Below are positions 1 through 8,048 of a DNA stretch of 64,000 nt, one piece after another. The DNA is taken from the NCBI GenBank assembly GCA_016463225.1, contig JAEMRT010000008.1:1-64000 (forward strand). Reading direction: 5' to 3'. The DNA is from Sphingopyxis sp. (GTDB lineage Bacteria > Pseudomonadota > Alphaproteobacteria > Sphingomonadales > Sphingomonadaceae). The stretch's first letter is position 1, and every line of letters begins with the position of its first letter. A model generated the notes under the pieces. The model searched no databases, was not told the DNA's origin, and saw nothing but the letters and a program-made list of their open reading frames with translations. Position numbers and translations under genes: made by a program.

Positions 1-17
1 GGGGGCACAAGCAGCGC

Positions 18-869
18 ATGTCGCAGCCCCCCCGCCCGCTCTTTTCCGTCGCCCGCCACCGCGCCCAGCGCGACCGGCTGGCGCGCCGCCCCAAATCGGC
101 TGATTTCCTCGCCCCCATCATCGCGGAAACGCTGCTCGATCGGCTGGCGATGGTGACACGCGATTTTCCCCGCACCCTGCTCATCGGCGCGCACGACCGC
201 GCCCTGACCGATCATTTGCGCAGCACCGGCGGCGACCTGACGATCATCGAAGCCGGTCACGGGCTCGCGGCGGCGAGCGGCGCGCTGGTGGTCGAAGCCG
301 ATGCGATCGATCTGCCGTTTGCCAGTTTCGACCTGATCGTCTGGCCCGGCGGGCTCGACAGCGTCAACGACGTGCCCGGCGCGCTGGTCCGCCTGCGCGC
401 GCTGCTCGCACCCGACGGCCTGTTGCTCGGCGCATTTGTCGGCGACGGCAGCCTGCCGCGCCTGCGCCGCGCGGTGATGACCGATGGCGTGCGCCCGATC
501 GCACGGCTGCACCCGCAGATCGACCTCGCGGCGATGGGCAACCTGCTCCAGCGGGTGGGGTTTACCCTGCCCGTCGTCGACGTCGAGGCGCTGACGGTGC
601 GCTACAGCGACTGGTTTGCGCTGGTCCGCGATCTGCGCGCGGCCGGGCTGGCGAGCCGCCTTGGCCCCGCCCCGCCGCCGCTGACCCGCACGGAGGCGGC
701 GCGGATCGCCGCCGCTTTTGCGGCGCAGGCCGATCCCGATGGGCGCATCGCCGAAAGCCTGCGCATCGTCCATTTCAGCGGCTGGGCGCCCCATCCCGAT
801 CAGCCGCAGCCAGCGCGGCGCGGGAGCGGCACCGCCTCACTCGCCGACGCGCTCAAGCCGAAAAGCTAG
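18..869 (+). CDS. SAM-dependent methyltransferase-like protein
   Basis: A 283-residue cytosolic protein whose middle resembles a class I (BioC/NDUFAF5-like) methyltransferase. A hydrophobic strand near residues 52-57 leads to an acidic position, followed by the DAIDLPFASFDLIV stretch near residues 94-107 that is typical of motif II/III in this superfamily. The glycine-rich SAM loop is poorly conserved (LLIGAHD), so activity on SAM is an inference. The reading frame stays open to the left edge, so the start could lie outside the window, although the ATG used here has a G-run 12 bases upstream. Its stop overlaps the stop of the convergent nudix gene. The substrate cannot be told from sequence. 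Confidence 0.7.
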   Translation: MSQPPRPLFSVARHRAQRDRLARRPKSADFLAPIIAETLLDRLAMVTRDFPRTLLIGAHDRALTDHLRSTGGDLTIIEAGHGLAAASGALVVEADAIDLPFASFDLIVWPGGLDSVNDVPGALVRLRALLAPDGLLLGAFVGDGSLPRLRRAVMTDGVRPIARLHPQIDLAAMGNLLQRVGFTLPVVDVEALTVRYSDWFALVRDLRAAGLASRLGPAPPPLTRTEAARIAAAFAAQADPDGRIAESLRIVHFSGWAPHPDQPQPARRGSGTASLADALKPKS

Positions 870-1294
870 ACCAACGCCTCCAGCAAACCGATCAGCGGCT
901 TGTCGGCGGGCGGCATCGCCAGGCCGTGCAGTTCGACCGGGCGCACCCAGCGCAGCGCACTGGCGTGCTGCGCGACCGGGGTGCCCTGCCATTTGCGGCA
1001 AACATACAGCAACAGCAGCAAATGCCGGTCGCCCAGCATGTCGCTGGCGAAACAGGCCGGGGCAAGGCAAGCCTGCTCGACGTCGATGCCCAGCTCTTCG
1101 GCAAGCTCGCGGATCAGCGCCTGTTCGGGGGTTTCGCCGGGTTCGACCTTGCCGCCCGGAAATTCCCACAGCCCGGCCATCGACAGACCTTCGGGGCGCT
1201 GCTGCACCAGCAGGCGACCATCACGATCGACAAGCGCCGCGGCGACCACGACCAGGTCAATTTTTGGCGGTTTTCCCGGGCTAAACGCGGACAA
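866..1294 (-). CDS. mutT: MutT-like NUDIX hydrolase (8-oxo-dGTP diphosphatase)
   Basis: Hydrolyses oxidised nucleoside triphosphates to monophosphates and so prevents mutagenic incorporation. The complete nudix box is visible (GGKVEPGETPEQAL, then RELAEELGI), with the catalytic REUXEE glutamates and the GWEFPGGK-like entry (LWEFPGGK). The family length of 130-140 residues fits. The frame extends to 1315 but with a TTG that has no ribosome site. The TTG at 1292-1294 is preceded by GGAAGG at a good distance, so a 142-residue product starting MSAFSPG is preferred. It converges with the upstream methyltransferase-like gene, and its start faces the first pilin gene divergently. MutT assignment over other nudix hydrolases is likely but not certain. 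Confidence 0.85.
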   Translation of the reverse strand: MSAFSPGKPPKIDLVVVAAALVDRDGRLLVQQRPEGLSMAGLWEFPGGKVEPGETPEQALIRELAEELGIDVEQACLAPACFASDMLGDRHLLLLLYVCRKWQGTPVAQHASALRWVRPVELHGLAMPPADKPLIGLLEALV

Positions 1295-1359
1295 ATTGTT
1301 AACCTTCCTGTGCAAACATGGGCATCCTCGGGAACTACACTTCAGTCAGGGGTGGAACA

Positions 1360-1530
1360 ATGCGCAACCTTTACAGGCTGATGCGGTCGACCAGGGCCGC
1401 TACCGCCGTCGAATATGGGCTGATACTCGCCCTGATATTTATCGCCGCCGTCAGCGCCGTGGGAAATGTCGCCAACAGCACCACGAGCATGTGGGGCAAT
1501 GTTTCCACAGCGGCTCAAACCAATATGTAG
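1360..1530 (+). CDS. flp: Flp family type IVb pilin
   Basis: A 56-residue prepilin: a short basic leader (MRNLYRLMRSTRA), then the ATAVEYGLILALIF transmembrane and assembly helix with the invariant Glu-Tyr pair, then a short polar tail. Flp subunits are cleaved by a TadV-type prepilin peptidase and polymerised by the Tad machine into adhesive pili. The start at 1360 gives the normal leader length; the in-frame ATG at 1318 would add 14 unlikely residues. The residue before the expected cleavage point is Ala rather than the usual Gly. No tad/cpa assembly gene is nearby, so assembly must depend on genes elsewhere. Confidence 0.85.
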   Translation: MRNLYRLMRSTRAATAVEYGLILALIFIAAVSAVGNVANSTTSMWGNVSTAAQTNM

Positions 1531-1677
1531 CAGGATAAAGATTGTCTCTTTTCTGGACTTTCGACCGCACCTTTTAACCATCGGCCATTAAGATTTTCAA
1601 AACCTATTCGCCTTAGACCTGCCAGTGTTGACCCAGACCAGACCGTCAACAGGGTAAGTGAAATCAGGAGACCAGTC

Positions 1678-1845
1678 ATGAAGTTCATCAAAAAGTTCGT
1701 TCGCGATACCAAGGCCGCAACCGCCATTGAATACGGCCTGATCGCCGCTCTGATCGCCGTCGCCGGCATCACCGCGATGGGTGCCGTTGGCAACAGCGTC
1801 AGCAACACCTTCAACAAGGTGAACACGAACCTGACCTCGCCGTAA
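1678..1845 (+). CDS. flp: second Flp family type IVb pilin
   Basis: A 55-residue prepilin, MKFIKKFVRDTKA followed by ATAIEYGLIAALIAVAG, closely matching alphaproteobacterial PilA/Flp. The start has AGGAG eight bases upstream. It lies 147 bases after the first pilin gene on the same strand and ends in two stop codons followed by a strong intrinsic terminator, so it is probably the last and perhaps major unit of this two-pilin transcript. As in its neighbour, Ala replaces Gly at the -1 processing position. The tail differs strongly from that of the first pilin, so the two are paralogues rather than a recent duplication. Confidence 0.9.
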   Translation: MKFIKKFVRDTKAATAIEYGLIAALIAVAGITAMGAVGNSVSNTFNKVNTNLTSP

Positions 1846-1867
1846 TAGCGCGATCAACCAGACAGAA

Positions 1868-1900
1868 AAGGGGCGGTGGAAACACCGCCCCTTTTTTCTT
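1868..1900 (+). terminator. intrinsic terminator after the Flp pilins
   Basis: An 11-bp perfect stem (AAGGGGCGGTG / CACCGCCCCTT) with a GAAA tetraloop is followed by a T-rich tract. It sits 23 bases past the second pilin stop. It also lies 6 bases beyond the stop of the convergent metalloprotease gene and may serve both directions, since the plus-strand T-run is the stronger. Confidence 0.9.
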
Positions 1901-1905
1901 GTCGA

Positions 1906-3417
1906 TCAGCGGCTGGCGTAAACGACGATTTTCACCTTCTGTCCCGGCGTCAACCGGCTCGACGCGGTCAGACGATTGAGCACCTGGAACCGTTCGGCCT
2001 GATAATTGCTGTACGCCATGCGCCGCGCCAGGCTGGCCATCGTGTCGCCGCGCCCGACCGTCACCACATCGATCCGGCGCGGCTTGATCGCCGCCGCTTC
2101 GGCAGCGTTCAGGCGCCGGACGCTATTGAACATCGAATTGAACACGCCGGTGCCGCCCGCTTTGGTCAGCGTGACAAAGTGGAACGCACTACTGCGCGAA
2201 AATTCATAGGCAAAGACGGTCACATCGACCTGCCCCGACTGGCTGGTGACGCGCGCCGTCGAATAGGAGGCGGGGATGCCGTTAACGGTGGTGCGCTGAA
2301 CCGCGCTGGGGCTGATCGCAGTGTTGCCCGCAACCGATTTGAACGCAGCGGCAATATAGGCGTTCATGTCGCCGCTGTACGGACCGGTAGTAAATTGCGC
2401 CTGACCGCCATTGCCGCTGACCGACACTGCGGTGGTCCCATTCTGCATCCCGTAGCCACCGGGCACCGCGAAGCGCAGCCGCAGGTCGGGGTGGAGGAAC
2501 TCATTGCCCTCGACGACGCCCTGCGCCGGATCGTCGCCATAAAGGACATTGTCGACCGCGGTCAGAAACGCATCGGCATTGCGCGTCCCGCCGGTGCCGC
2601 CGACGCGGCTCGCGAGCGTCTGGGCGTTGCGGACGCGCGAGGCGGGGTCGGGGTGCGTGCTCGCCCACGCGGGCAGCGAGCGCGCATCGCCGCCTGACAG
2701 CCGCGCATCAAGATTGGTCTGGTTGGCGAGGCTGGCCAGCATGGTGGATAGCGCGAGCGGATCATAGCCCGCGCTGCGCAAATATTGGACACCCAGCTGG
2801 TCGGCCTGCAATTCCTGACTGCGTGAAAAGCCCAGTGTCGCAAACTGTGCGACCTGCATCGCATTGTTCTGGAGCAGCCCGCCGAGCCCGCCGAGCACCC
2901 CGCCGCTGTCGCCGATGGCGCCGCCGAGGACCGCCCCCAGAACGCCGAGGATCTGGTTACGCGTCGCCGCCGACTGGCGCTTCTTGCTGTGCTGCGCGGC
3001 GACATGGCCGACCTCGTGCCCCAACACCCCAGCGAGTTCGGCCTCGTCGTTCATCAGCGCCATCAACTGGCGGGTGACATAGACATAGCCGCCGGGGATC
3101 GCGAAGGCGTTGTTGACCGGCGAATTGAGCAGGGTGACGGTAAAGTCGCTGCGCGCGTTCGACAGGCCCGATTGCAGCGCGATATTCTGTCCGACGCGGC
3201 CAACATAGGCCGCCTGCGGGCCGCTGTACGCGCCGCCAAATTCGGCCATAAGCTGCGGATGCGCCTCGTCGCCCTGCTTGCGCTCGGACGGCGTGATGTT
3301 TGTCGCGGTCTTGATCGCTTTCAGCTGGGCGTCGGCGACGCCGGTAAACGCGAGGCTACCGAGCGCTGCGGTGGCAGCCAGCTTGATCGCCAGGCCGTTT
3401 TTCTTCGTTCGGGTCAT
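1906..3417 (-). CDS. periplasmic M48 metalloprotease with LysM domain (BepA-like)
   Basis: A 503-residue exported zinc peptidase. There is a signal peptide (cleavage near ADA-Q31), then the M48 catalytic domain with HEVGH at 134-138 (zinc ligands His134 and His138, catalytic Glu135) and a downstream SQELQADQLG segment supplying the third ligand. A mid-region of unknown fold precedes a C-terminal LysM-like segment (about 452-500, VGRGDTMASLARRM...LTPGQKVKIV) expected to bind peptidoglycan. Members such as BepA/YfgC degrade misassembled outer-membrane proteins; LysM replaces the TPR repeats of BepA here. It is convergent with the pilins, and a GAGG ribosome site precedes the ATG. Confidence 0.88.
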   Translation of the reverse strand: MTRTKKNGLAIKLAATAALGSLAFTGVADAQLKAIKTATNITPSERKQGDEAHPQLMAEFGGAYSGPQAAYVGRVGQNIALQSGLSNARSDFTVTLLNSPVNNAFAIPGGYVYVTRQLMALMNDEAELAGVLGHEVGHVAAQHSKKRQSAATRNQILGVLGAVLGGAIGDSGGVLGGLGGLLQNNAMQVAQFATLGFSRSQELQADQLGVQYLRSAGYDPLALSTMLASLANQTNLDARLSGGDARSLPAWASTHPDPASRVRNAQTLASRVGGTGGTRNADAFLTAVDNVLYGDDPAQGVVEGNEFLHPDLRLRFAVPGGYGMQNGTTAVSVSGNGGQAQFTTGPYSGDMNAYIAAAFKSVAGNTAISPSAVQRTTVNGIPASYSTARVTSQSGQVDVTVFAYEFSRSSAFHFVTLTKAGGTGVFNSMFNSVRRLNAAEAAAIKPRRIDVVTVGRGDTMASLARRMAYSNYQAERFQVLNRLTASSRLTPGQKVKIVVYASR

Positions 3418-3567
3418 CGGTTCACCTCTCCCATGCTGCGCGTCGTTCAGGGAATATCCCCTATTCGCGGCTAAGCAAGCCGCGGCTGAACGACAGATTG
3501 CCGCGTCGCGGCTTTGATCCTGACGGTGAACGCAAATCCCGCGACCGGGTTCCGCTATTGCCGCGCT

Positions 3568-4515
3568 TCAAGCACGTCCCATGGCAAGGAATTTTTCTTC
3601 GCGCGCGGCGAGAACCGCGTCGCGCGGCATACCCGACAGGCCATCAAGTTCCTGCGCGATCGCATCGCCGAGCGCGGCAATCGCAGCGTCGGGGTCGCGG
3701 TGCGCACCGCCGACCGGCTCAGGGACAATACGATCGATGATTTTCAGCCCGAGCAGATCCTGCGCCGACATTTTCATCGCCGCCGCAGCATCGGCCGCTT
3801 TGTCGGACGTTCGCCACAGAATCGAGGCGCAACCTTCGGGCGAAATCACCGAATAAACGGCATGTTCGAACATCAACACGCGGTTCGCCGCAGCGAGTGC
3901 GATCGCGCCGCCTGAACCACCTTCGCCGACGATTGCGGCGACCATCGGGACGCCCAGCGCCAGACATTGTTCGGTCGAGCGCGCGATGGCTTCGGCCTGA
4001 CCGCGTTCTTCGGCCTGAATGCCCGGAAAGGCGCCCGACGTGTCGACCAGCGTGATCACCGGCAGGCCGAAACGGTCCGCGAGCTGCATCAGGCGGATCG
4101 CCTTGCGATAGCCCTCGGGCTTCGCCATCCCGAAATTATGTTTCATCCGCGACGGAATATCGTCGCCCTTTTCATGCCCGATCACCATCACGCGGCGGCC
4201 ACGAAACCGCGCCAGCCCGCCCAGGATCGCCTGATCGTCGCCGAAATTGCGGTCGCCGGCCAGCGGCATCCAGTCGTCGAACATCTCCGCGACATAATGT
4301 TTGAAGTGCGGCCGGTCGGGGTGGCGCGCGACCTGCGTCTTTTGCCAGGGCGTCAGCTTCGTATAAATTTCGCGCAGCAATTTCGAGGACTTGTCCTCCA
4401 GCCGCGCGATGTCATTGTCGATGTTGAGCGTGGGGTCGTCCCCCATTTCGCGCAATTCGGCAATTTGCCGATCGAGCGCGGCGACCTGTTTTTCGAAGTC
4501 CAGAAAGGCTGTCAT
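3568..4515 (-). CDS. accA: acetyl-CoA carboxylase carboxyltransferase subunit alpha
   Basis: The alpha half of the carboxyltransferase that moves CO2 from carboxybiotin to acetyl-CoA, the first committed step of fatty-acid synthesis; it works with AccD, which is not in this window. The 315-residue length is standard. Recognisable family segments are the N-terminal MTAFLDFEKQ, GDRNFGDDQAI, the GHEKGDD loop, and the oxyanion-hole region EGGSGGAIAL. An open frame continues 40 codons further upstream into xerD, but the ATG at 4515 matches the family start and lies 10 bases after the xerD stop. It probably forms a unit with xerD and perhaps the gene before it. Confidence 0.96.
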   Translation of the reverse strand: MTAFLDFEKQVAALDRQIAELREMGDDPTLNIDNDIARLEDKSSKLLREIYTKLTPWQKTQVARHPDRPHFKHYVAEMFDDWMPLAGDRNFGDDQAILGGLARFRGRRVMVIGHEKGDDIPSRMKHNFGMAKPEGYRKAIRLMQLADRFGLPVITLVDTSGAFPGIQAEERGQAEAIARSTEQCLALGVPMVAAIVGEGGSGGAIALAAANRVLMFEHAVYSVISPEGCASILWRTSDKAADAAAAMKMSAQDLLGLKIIDRIVPEPVGGAHRDPDAAIAALGDAIAQELDGLSGMPRDAVLAAREEKFLAMGRA

Positions 4516-4525
4516 CGTCGGACCG

Positions 4526-5455
4526 CTAAGCCGATGGCGCCGCAACGTCAACGTCTGGCGTCGCCGGTCCGACCTGCATCGCCGCGAGCGGGTGGCGGCG
4601 GTTGACCAGTTCGACCAGCCGGCGGCTGTCGACATGGGTATAGATTTCGGTCGTCGCGATGTCGGCGTGGCCCAGCATCAGCTGCAACGCGCGAAGGTCA
4701 GCGCCACCTTCGAGCAAATGGGTGGCAAAGGCGTGGCGCAGCACATGCGGGCTGACCGCCGCCGGATCGATCCCCGCGCGCCCCGCCAGGTCGCGCAGCA
4801 TCTGGAACAGCCGGACGCGCGAGACGTGGCTCTTGCCCGACGGGAACAGCCAGGATGAGCCGTCGACGAGCAAGGGAACCCAGCGGTCGAGCGCGCCGCG
4901 GGCGCGATCCGACAGCGGCACCAGCCGCTCTTTGTCGCCCTTTCCCCGCACGATCAGATATTCGCGCTCGCCGGCGATCGCCCGCCGCGGCAGCGACACC
5001 AGCTCGCTCGCGCGCAGCCCCGATCCATAAAGCAGTTCGAGCAGCAGCAGCATCCGCACCGCGCGCGCAGGCGGCGCTTCGCCCGCGGCTTCCTCTTCGG
5101 CCTGCGCGAACAGCCGCTCGACATGCTCATGGGTCAAAATACGCGGCAGCGGACGGCGCGTCGTTGGGCGCGCAATGTCGAGCGCGGGATTGTCGGCACG
5201 GTCGCCTTCATCGAGCAGAAAGGCAAAGAACTGGCGCAGCGCCGACAGCTTGCGCGCCGCGCTGCTTGCCGCAAGCGACTGATAATCAGCCATCAATTTT
5301 CGGAGCGCCGCCACGTCGGCATCGGCGAGCGAGCCTTTGACCCATAGCGCCGCCTGTTCCAGATCGCGGCGATAGGCGGCGAGCGTGTTACGCGACGCGC
5401 CGCGCTCGGCCGCCATCATCTCCAGAAAACGGTCGATCGCCGCTCCGTCAGACAT
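4526..5455 (-). CDS. xerD: site-specific tyrosine recombinase XerD
   Basis: A 309-residue tyrosine recombinase that with XerC resolves chromosome dimers at dif during division. An N-terminal SAM-like core-binding domain (about 1-90) precedes the catalytic domain. Catalytic residues are visible: Arg148 in GSGLRASEL, Lys172 in RGKGDKER, His237 and Arg240 in HVLRHAFATH, His263 in LGHADIATT and nucleophile Tyr272. The family gap between the two domains and the length fit XerD rather than an integrative-element integrase, and no attachment site or mobile gene is next to it. It is 58 bases downstream of the large secreted hypothetical and 10 bases upstream of accA, all on the minus strand. Confidence 0.93.
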   Translation of the reverse strand: MSDGAAIDRFLEMMAAERGASRNTLAAYRRDLEQAALWVKGSLADADVAALRKLMADYQSLAASSAARKLSALRQFFAFLLDEGDRADNPALDIARPTTRRPLPRILTHEHVERLFAQAEEEAAGEAPPARAVRMLLLLELLYGSGLRASELVSLPRRAIAGEREYLIVRGKGDKERLVPLSDRARGALDRWVPLLVDGSSWLFPSGKSHVSRVRLFQMLRDLAGRAGIDPAAVSPHVLRHAFATHLLEGGADLRALQLMLGHADIATTEIYTHVDSRRLVELVNRRHPLAAMQVGPATPDVDVAAPSA

Positions 5456-5512
5456 CGTCTGACCGCAACGTCGAGCGCTCAGACATGGTCGATGCCCGAC
5501 GTTTTGCCCGGT

Positions 5513-7330
5513 TCAGACACGCACCAGCGCTTCGGCGGCGATCATCCGCGCTTCGGACGCCAGCCCCACTTCGCGCAGCGCGCGAACGATATAATAGAGA
5601 TGATAGGGCGGCACTTTCGACCATTCTCCCTGCATCCCCGCCGCGACGAGCAAGGCAACCATCCCGGGTTCGCGCCGCTCGGCCGCCGCCATGATCGCGC
5701 GCGACCAGCGCGTCTGCTTGCCCAGATCGACCTCGAGGTCGCTCGCCGCCGACGCCGCGGCCCCCGCATCGATCCGCCCTAGGCCCGCCAGCCCCGCGAG
5801 CAGGAATTTCGAGCGCAAGGTATCGGCGCTGTCGTCATTGCCCGAAAACTGCCCGACGGTGCCCGCCGTCGTCCCGTTCAGCGGTCGCGGCGATCCGACC
5901 GCGAGCACGCCCCAAGCGCGGCTGCCCACGGTGATCGTGGGTACCCATTCGATCGCATTATCGTCATAGCCGCCCGCCAGCATCGACCCCAACAGCTGCC
6001 ACGGATCGTCGCCGACCTCGGTGCTAACCGGCAGCGCGGCGGCGGCGCGCGCAGTCGATACCATCGCGGCATAGCTTTGCACCGGCGCGGTGCCAGCGGC
6101 CCAGAGGCCCTCCATCGCGGCATAACGGTCGGCGCCGCGCGCCGAACCAAAGGCAGCACGGAGCCGGTCGGTTTGCGCCGCGAGAGCTTCGGCAGGCTCT
6201 TCTTCGCTCGCCGCCGCGCTCAGCAACGATATATAGGCTTCGCTCGACAACACCCCGCGCGCCGCAGCTTCGGGCGCGGCGGCGACGCGGCTCGCCATGT
6301 CGGTCATCGGCGCGAGCACCGTCCAGCCCTTCATATTGGCGGGCGCGGCGGTGCGCAGCGCCTCGGGAACCGGAACCGCGGTCGCGGTCGCCATGCCAAA
6401 GCGCCAGCTGGTCAGCCGGTCGACATTGTCCCATTCGATCGTCGTCGACCGGCGACCGCTGCCCGTTGCGCCGAGCACGCGCTCGGTGAGCAGGATATCG
6501 AAGTTCGAGATCTTGCCGCTCGACCGCACCCGGCTGATCGCCCAGCCTGCCGGCCCGGCTTCGCCCGCCAGCCCCGAGCAAATGGCAGCAGACAACCGCC
6601 ACGCCTGCTCGTCGCCATGGGCCAAACCCGCGGGAACATAGGGACACATGCCCGCCGGATCGGCATTGGCCAGATAGGTTTGCTGCGCGGCAGCGACCAG
6701 GCGCGGACTGGCGCGGTCATAATCGACCGCCTGGACGATCCAGCGTGCTGCAATCGATTCGCCCATACGGAGGAGCAGCGAGGCGCGTTCGGCGGCGAGA
6801 TCGGCGCCGTTGATCGTTTCGGGGGTGTCGATCGCCGACGCCAGCGCGCGGCGGAGCAGGATCTGGCCCCAGCGCGACGCGAACTGGCCATTGGTCCGCC
6901 GCATGATCGCCGCGGCATATTGGCCGCGCACACCAAAGGCATCGGGAGCGAGACCGCCGGTTTCGGGGGTCAGCGGCCCGATGCGCGTCAGCAGACGCCG
7001 TGCGCCCGGCGGCAAGTCGTATTTCAGCGTGCCGGGGGCGACCTCTTCGCCGTCTTCGCCCTCTTCGTCGGCGGCATCGGCAGGCGTCCCGGCGGTGTCG
7101 GTGGCGCCGACGGTCGAGGTGACCGGCGGCGGGGTCGTGCCGTTTTTCGGTGCCGATGTCGGCGCAGGGGTTTGCGACGGCGTTGGGGTCGGGCGCGGCG
7201 CCGGGGTCTCGGCAGGGTTGCCAAAGCCTTCGGGCAGCAGCGATTCCTGCGCGATCGCGGGCAGCACCAGCGCGGCGGCGAGCGCGGTACCCGACAGGGC
7301 CAAGGTCAGCGTCAGCAGTTTTTTCGTCAT
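5513..7330 (-). CDS. large secreted protein of unknown function
   Basis: A 605-residue protein I do not recognise beyond its type. It has a clear signal peptide (MTKKLLTLTLALSG..., cleavage near AIA-Q28), then a proline/threonine-rich linker (about 38-75), an acidic patch (DEEGEDGEE), and a long helical region rich in Ala, Arg and Leu that looks like irregular helical repeats. There are two cysteines (MCPYV and AICSGL), possibly a disulfide. The Pro-rich linker suggests a periplasmic protein spaced from the inner membrane or wall. It is encoded just before xerD and divergently from aroK with 127 bases between. A solenoid scaffold is a guess; no catalytic motif is visible. Confidence 0.8.
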   Translation of the reverse strand: MTKKLLTLTLALSGTALAAALVLPAIAQESLLPEGFGNPAETPAPRPTPTPSQTPAPTSAPKNGTTPPPVTSTVGATDTAGTPADAADEEGEDGEEVAPGTLKYDLPPGARRLLTRIGPLTPETGGLAPDAFGVRGQYAAAIMRRTNGQFASRWGQILLRRALASAIDTPETINGADLAAERASLLLRMGESIAARWIVQAVDYDRASPRLVAAAQQTYLANADPAGMCPYVPAGLAHGDEQAWRLSAAICSGLAGEAGPAGWAISRVRSSGKISNFDILLTERVLGATGSGRRSTTIEWDNVDRLTSWRFGMATATAVPVPEALRTAAPANMKGWTVLAPMTDMASRVAAAPEAAARGVLSSEAYISLLSAAASEEEPAEALAAQTDRLRAAFGSARGADRYAAMEGLWAAGTAPVQSYAAMVSTARAAAALPVSTEVGDDPWQLLGSMLAGGYDDNAIEWVPTITVGSRAWGVLAVGSPRPLNGTTAGTVGQFSGNDDSADTLRSKFLLAGLAGLGRIDAGAAASAASDLEVDLGKQTRWSRAIMAAAERREPGMVALLVAAGMQGEWSKVPPYHLYYIVRALREVGLASEARMIAAEALVRV

Positions 7331-7457
7331 CGCGCTGCGCTTTCGCCAATCTTGTCGGCCACGTCCACCTCAATCCTTCGCGTCCGGTTGGCCGGACCTT
7401 CGTTGATCGGCGAAAACCGTTGTTCCGCGCGTCCCGGGCGGTATAGCCCCGCGCATC

Positions 7458-8048
7458 ATGTCGCGAAACCCGAAAAGCCCGGCGCCAAGCAGCCCCAGCG
7501 CGATCCCCGCCGCGATCCGCGACCGGTCGATCGTGCTCGTCGGACTGATGGGGTCGGGAAAATCGACCGTTGGCCGCCGTCTGGCGGGTCGCCTCGGGAT
7601 GCGCTTTGCCGACGCCGACGATGAAATCGAACGCGCCGCCGACATGACGATCTCCGATATTTTCGAACGCTTTGGCGAAGCGCATTTTCGCGATGGTGAG
7701 CGGCGCGTGATCGCGCGCATGCTCGCGGGTAAACCGATGGTGCTGGCGACCGGCGGCGGCGCCTTCATCAACCCCGAAACGCGCGCGCTGATCCTGCGCG
7801 ATAGCCTGTGCATCTGGCTCGACGCCGACATCGCAACATTGGTCGAGCGCGTCGGGCGCCGCAGCCACCGCCCCCTCCTCAAGAACCGCGACCCCGCCGA
7901 GGTGCTGCGCGAGCTGGCGGCGGTCCGCAACCCGATCTATGCCGAGGCGCATCTGCGCGTCAGCTCGGCGAGCACCCCGCACGACCAGACGGTGCGCGCC
8001 ATATTTGAGGCCCTGTCAAAGTGGGAAGATCCGCAATGGAACAGCTGA
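7458..8048 (+). CDS. aroK: shikimate kinase
   Basis: Phosphorylates shikimate with ATP in aromatic amino-acid synthesis. In 196 residues it shows the P-loop GLMGSGKS at 29-36, the shikimate-binding DADDEIE segment, the ATGGGAF loop, the lid region with RPLL, and an adenine-binding RNPIY segment. A Pro/Ser-rich leader of about 20 residues precedes the P-loop domain, as is usual in alphaproteobacteria. It overlaps aroB by 13 bases, the conserved aroKB pair, implying translational coupling. No clear promoter consensus was found in the 127 bases upstream. Confidence 0.95.
   Translation: MSRNPKSPAPSSPSAIPAAIRDRSIVLVGLMGSGKSTVGRRLAGRLGMRFADADDEIERAADMTISDIFERFGEAHFRDGERRVIARMLAGKPMVLATGGGAFINPETRALILRDSLCIWLDADIATLVERVGRRSHRPLLKNRDPAEVLRELAAVRNPIYAEAHLRVSSASTPHDQTVRAIFEALSKWEDPQWNS

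Noticed and set aside
1627-1650. GTTGAC...GTCAAC inverted repeat before the second pilin
   Set aside because: Six-base arms with a 12-base centre are within chance expectation. It differs in spacing from the TTGACG-N4-CGTCAA boxes, so it was not called as an operator.
4526-5455. xerD as an integrase of a mobile element
   Set aside because: Full XerD layout, no attachment repeats, no tRNA edge and housekeeping neighbours.
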